From: Actinomycetales bacterium
Lineage (GTDB): Bacteria > Actinomycetota > Actinomycetes > Actinomycetales > Actinomycetaceae
DNA: 7,487 bases
Direction: 5' to 3'
NCBI GenBank assembly: GCA_012513625.1
Contig: JAAZBW010000329.1
Coordinates: 1 to 7,487 of the forward strand
Positions 5,962 to 7,487 of this stretch are shown in pieces; position 1 is the stretch's first letter; each line of letters opens with the position of its first letter. The notes below the pieces were generated by a model. The model did not search any database. It was not told the origin of the DNA and saw nothing but the letters and a program-made list of their open reading frames with translations. The position numbers were made by a program, and so were the translations under genes.

Positions 5962-6103
5962 TGCTCCCCCAGCGGCGGTGACCGCGCGCCTCCGCGTTGA
6001 TCGGTTCTGGTCGGACGCTGGGCGCCCTCGACCTGCCCATTGTGGGCGTGCTGTGGTTGGATGATCGTGCTGCACGCGGGGCACCAAGTGGGAGGAGCGG
6101 GCA

Positions 6104-6805
6104 ATGAGTGGCTGGCAGATTGCGCTGATCGTGGTGGGGCTGATCCTCATCGCGATCGTGTTCTGGTTCATTGGGACCTACAACCGGTTCGTGGCGCTGC
6201 GGAACCGCGTGGAGGAGGCGTGGCGACAGGTGGACGTCGAGTTGCACCGGCGGCACGATCTGATCCCCAACCTCGTGGAGACCGTGAAGGGCTACGCCGC
6301 CCATGAGCGGGCTACCTTCGAGTCCGTGACGCAGGCGCGTGCGAACGCCGTGTCCTCCGGCGGAGACCGCTCGCAGCAGGTCCAGAGTGAGAACATGCTG
6401 ACGGACGCGATCGGCCGCCTCTTCGCGGTGGCCGAGCAGTACCCGCAGCTGCAGGCGGACGCCAACTTCCGCCAGCTGCAGACCGACCTCACCGGCACCG
6501 AGGACCGGATCGCAAACGGCCGCCGCTACTACAACGCGGTGGTGCGCGAGTACAACACCAAGCTCGAGACCTTCCCGGCCTCGATCGTGGGTTCCATGAC
6601 CGGCTTCCGCCGTTCCACCTACTTCGAGGCACAGGGCGCCGCACGCGAGGCGGTCCAGGTGGACTTCGGACAGGGCGGCGGCACCCGGCCGGCCGCGCCG
6701 CAGCAGGAGCAGTTTGGGCCTCCGCAGGGTGGGACGCAGCAGGGCCAGCAGGGCTACCCGCAGCAGGGCCAGCAGGGCTACGGGCAGGAGCCTCCGCACC
6801 AGTGA
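6104..6805 (+). CDS. lemA: LemA family protein with Gln/Gly-rich tail
   Basis: This 233-residue protein belongs to the LemA family, membrane-anchored helical proteins of unclear function. A strong Shine-Dalgarno GGAGGAG lies 6 nt before the ATG. Residues 5-24 form one hydrophobic membrane helix. The core that follows holds the family marks YNRFVALRNRVEEAW, ELHRRHDLIPNLVETVKGY (48-64), the middle FAVAEQYPQLQA...FRQLQTDLTGTEDRI segment, and YNAVVREYNTKLETFP before the end of the core at about 187. The tail (about 188-233) is low-complexity, rich in Gln, Gly and Pro, and contains QQGQQGY twice (212-218 and 220-226), encoded by a perfect 23-bp DNA repeat. By family knowledge the N-terminus is outside and the bulk of the protein faces the cytoplasm or the reverse; the sequence does not settle this. 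LemA genes often precede a DUF2207 or TPM-domain gene; here the next gene is instead an RNA methyltransferase, joined by a 4-bp overlap. Confidence 0.93.
   Translation: MSGWQIALIVVGLILIAIVFWFIGTYNRFVALRNRVEEAWRQVDVELHRRHDLIPNLVETVKGYAAHERATFESVTQARANAVSSGGDRSQQVQSENMLTDAIGRLFAVAEQYPQLQADANFRQLQTDLTGTEDRIANGRRYYNAVVREYNTKLETFPASIVGSMTGFRRSTYFEAQGAAREAVQVDFGQGGGTRPAAPQQEQFGPPQGGTQQGQQGYPQQGQQGYGQEPPHQ
6735..6781 (+). repeat. Two perfect 23-bp direct repeats in the lemA tail
   Basis: The 23 bases at 6735-6757 (beginning CGCAGCAGGGCC and ending GGGCTAC) recur exactly at 6759-6781, with a 24-bp period. Each copy is itself built from CAGCAGGGC-like halves. They encode the two QQGQQGY units with one residue between. 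Identity at the DNA level, including third codon positions, points to a recent duplication or slippage. Confidence 0.9.
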
Positions 6806-7428
6806 CCGCCGATTCTCCAGCCGACGCCGACCGGGTGGTCGGCGTCGGCCCATTTCCGGGGGGCCGCGCTGACTGGCCGGCAGACCCCCGGCTCGATCCC
6901 GAACTCCTCGAAGCGGGCGACGCCCGCAACGTGGCGGACGAGTTCCGCTACTGGCGGCTCGAGGCGATCGTGGAGGAGCTGGACACCCGCCGGAATCCCC
7001 TGCAGATCGCGATCGAGAACCTGGGGCACGACTTCAATATCGGCAGTGTGGTGCGTACCGCGAACGCCTTCAACGCGGCGGCGGTCCACGTGGTGGGACG
7101 GCGGCGCTGGAACCGCCGCGGCGCGATGGTGACGGACCGCTACCTGCACGTCCACCACCACCCGTCAGTGGAGGCCTTTCAGGCGGCGACGGCGGGGCTC
7201 ACCTTGATCGGTATCGACAACATTCCCGGCTCGGGTCCGTTGGAGGGGGCGGAGGTTCCGCGCGAGGGTGTGCTCGTGTTTGGCGAGGAGTCGGCCGGGC
7301 TCTCACCCGAGATGGCCGCGGCGTGCGAGCGGGTCCTCCACATCACGCAGTACGGTTCCACCCGCTCGATGAACGTGGGCGCGGCCGCCGCGATCGCCAT
7401 GTACGAATGGGCCCGCCAACACCGCTGA
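6802..7428 (+). CDS. TrmH/SpoU-family RNA 2'-O-methyltransferase
   Basis: This 208-residue protein is a SPOUT-class enzyme that transfers methyl from S-adenosylmethionine to a ribose 2'-hydroxyl in tRNA or rRNA. The three SpoU motifs are present: motif 1 NLGHDFNIGSVVRTANAF (73-90, with Asn79 and catalytic-type Arg85), motif 2 VLVFGEESAGLS (157-168, with Glu163), and motif 3 ITQYGSTRSMNVGAAAAIA (181-199, with Ser189 and Asn191) that forms the cofactor knot. Motif 3 has Thr182 where many members have Pro. The first 60 or so residues are a poorly conserved extension, acidic and Pro-rich. The GTG at 6802 overlaps the lemA TGA (GTGA), with AGGAG 11 nt before it, so translation is probably coupled to lemA; a GTG at 6835 is a less likely alternative. 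The target nucleotide cannot be told; TrmH-like tRNA modification is one option. Confidence 0.9.
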   Translation: MTADSPADADRVVGVGPFPGGRADWPADPRLDPELLEAGDARNVADEFRYWRLEAIVEELDTRRNPLQIAIENLGHDFNIGSVVRTANAFNAAAVHVVGRRRWNRRGAMVTDRYLHVHHHPSVEAFQAATAGLTLIGIDNIPGSGPLEGAEVPREGVLVFGEESAGLSPEMAAACERVLHITQYGSTRSMNVGAAAAIAMYEWARQHR

Positions 7429-7438
7429 TCCCGCCAAT

Positions 7439-7472
7439 TCCCGCCGAGTGTGTGGTTCCGTCCCGCCGAGTG
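7439..7472. repeat. Two 12-bp direct repeats downstream of the methyltransferase
   Basis: TCCCGCCGAGTG occurs at 7439-7450 and again at 7461-7472, 22 bp from start to start (about two helical turns). A shorter TCCCGCC lies at 7429-7435, directly after the stop codon. The sequences after the two long copies are also loosely alike (TGTGGTTC and ATGCTTC). The array continues to, and may pass, the window edge, so its full size is unknown. Confidence 0.7.
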
Positions 7473-7487
7473 ATGCTTCTATGTCTG

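Noticed and set aside
6035..6047. GCCCA-TTG-TGGGC hairpin between pyrE and lemA as a pyrE terminator
   Set aside because: The 5-bp stem lies over 70 bp past the pyrE stop and has no T-run. I also found no convincing -10/-35 pair for lemA in this gap, so the region is left without a call beyond the lemA ribosome site.
5329..6171. Upstream extension of the lipoprotein frame on the minus strand
   Set aside because: It would bury the signal peptide and lipobox inside a larger protein and run antisense through all of pyrE and into the start of lemA. The ATG at 5328 has GAGGAG at 7 nt.
1..7487. CRISPR array, tRNA, insertion sequence or phage genes
   Set aside because: I saw no spaced repeat series beyond those listed, no cloverleaf-like segment and no transposase, integrase or phage motifs in any frame.

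Overview
The window is GC-rich, densely packed bacterial DNA that reads as an actinobacterial chromosome, plausibly Micrococcales/Actinomycetales. That placement rests on the strong G/C bias at third codon positions, the mix of Shine-Dalgarno-led genes with apparently leaderless ones (TAGGCT, 6 nt, ATG), a GTG start coupled to an upstream TGA, and the kinds of proteins encoded. It is an inference from style and gene content, because no rRNA or other taxonomic marker is present. I count ten protein genes, nine complete and one cut by the left edge, and no RNA genes, CRISPR array or insertion sequence.

Left part (1-3948). The 3' two thirds of a peptide/nickel-type ABC transporter ATPase is followed after 76 bp by a complete fixA-fixB-fixC-fixX operon. 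FixA and FixB form an electron-transfer flavoprotein, FixC is an FAD-dependent quinone oxidoreductase-like membrane-associated protein, and FixX is its small ferredoxin-like 4Fe-4S partner. All four resemble the Escherichia coli FixABCX proteins in length and motifs (compared from memory). Together they should pass electrons between an NADH- or acyl-CoA-type donor, ferredoxin and quinone; the true donor and acceptor cannot be read from the sequence. A long bulged stem-loop beginning in the fixX stop codon probably ends this unit.

Middle part (3949-5961). A short-chain dehydrogenase gene runs rightward from what looks like a leaderless promoter. It converges on a leftward lipoprotein gene, and the two stop codons overlap. 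The lipoprotein gene is divergent from pyrE (orotate phosphoribosyltransferase, pyrimidine synthesis) across a 69-bp gap. In that gap the proposed lipoprotein -10 and pyrE -35 elements touch. pyrE carries the same leaderless TAGGCT-6-ATG arrangement as the dehydrogenase gene.

Right part (5962-7487). A 142-bp gap leads to lemA, encoding a membrane-anchored LemA protein with a Gln/Gly-rich repeat tail. Its stop codon overlaps the GTG start of a TrmH/SpoU-family RNA 2'-O-methyltransferase gene. The last 59 bp are non-coding and hold two perfect 12-bp direct repeats 22 bp apart, possibly the start of an intergenic repeat element running out of the window.

No plainly new multi-gene system is visible. 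The items most worth checking are the actinobacterial FixABCX set with an altered flavin-site motif in FixB, the paired leaderless promoters, the stem-loop/promoter overlap after fixX, and the repeat at the right edge.
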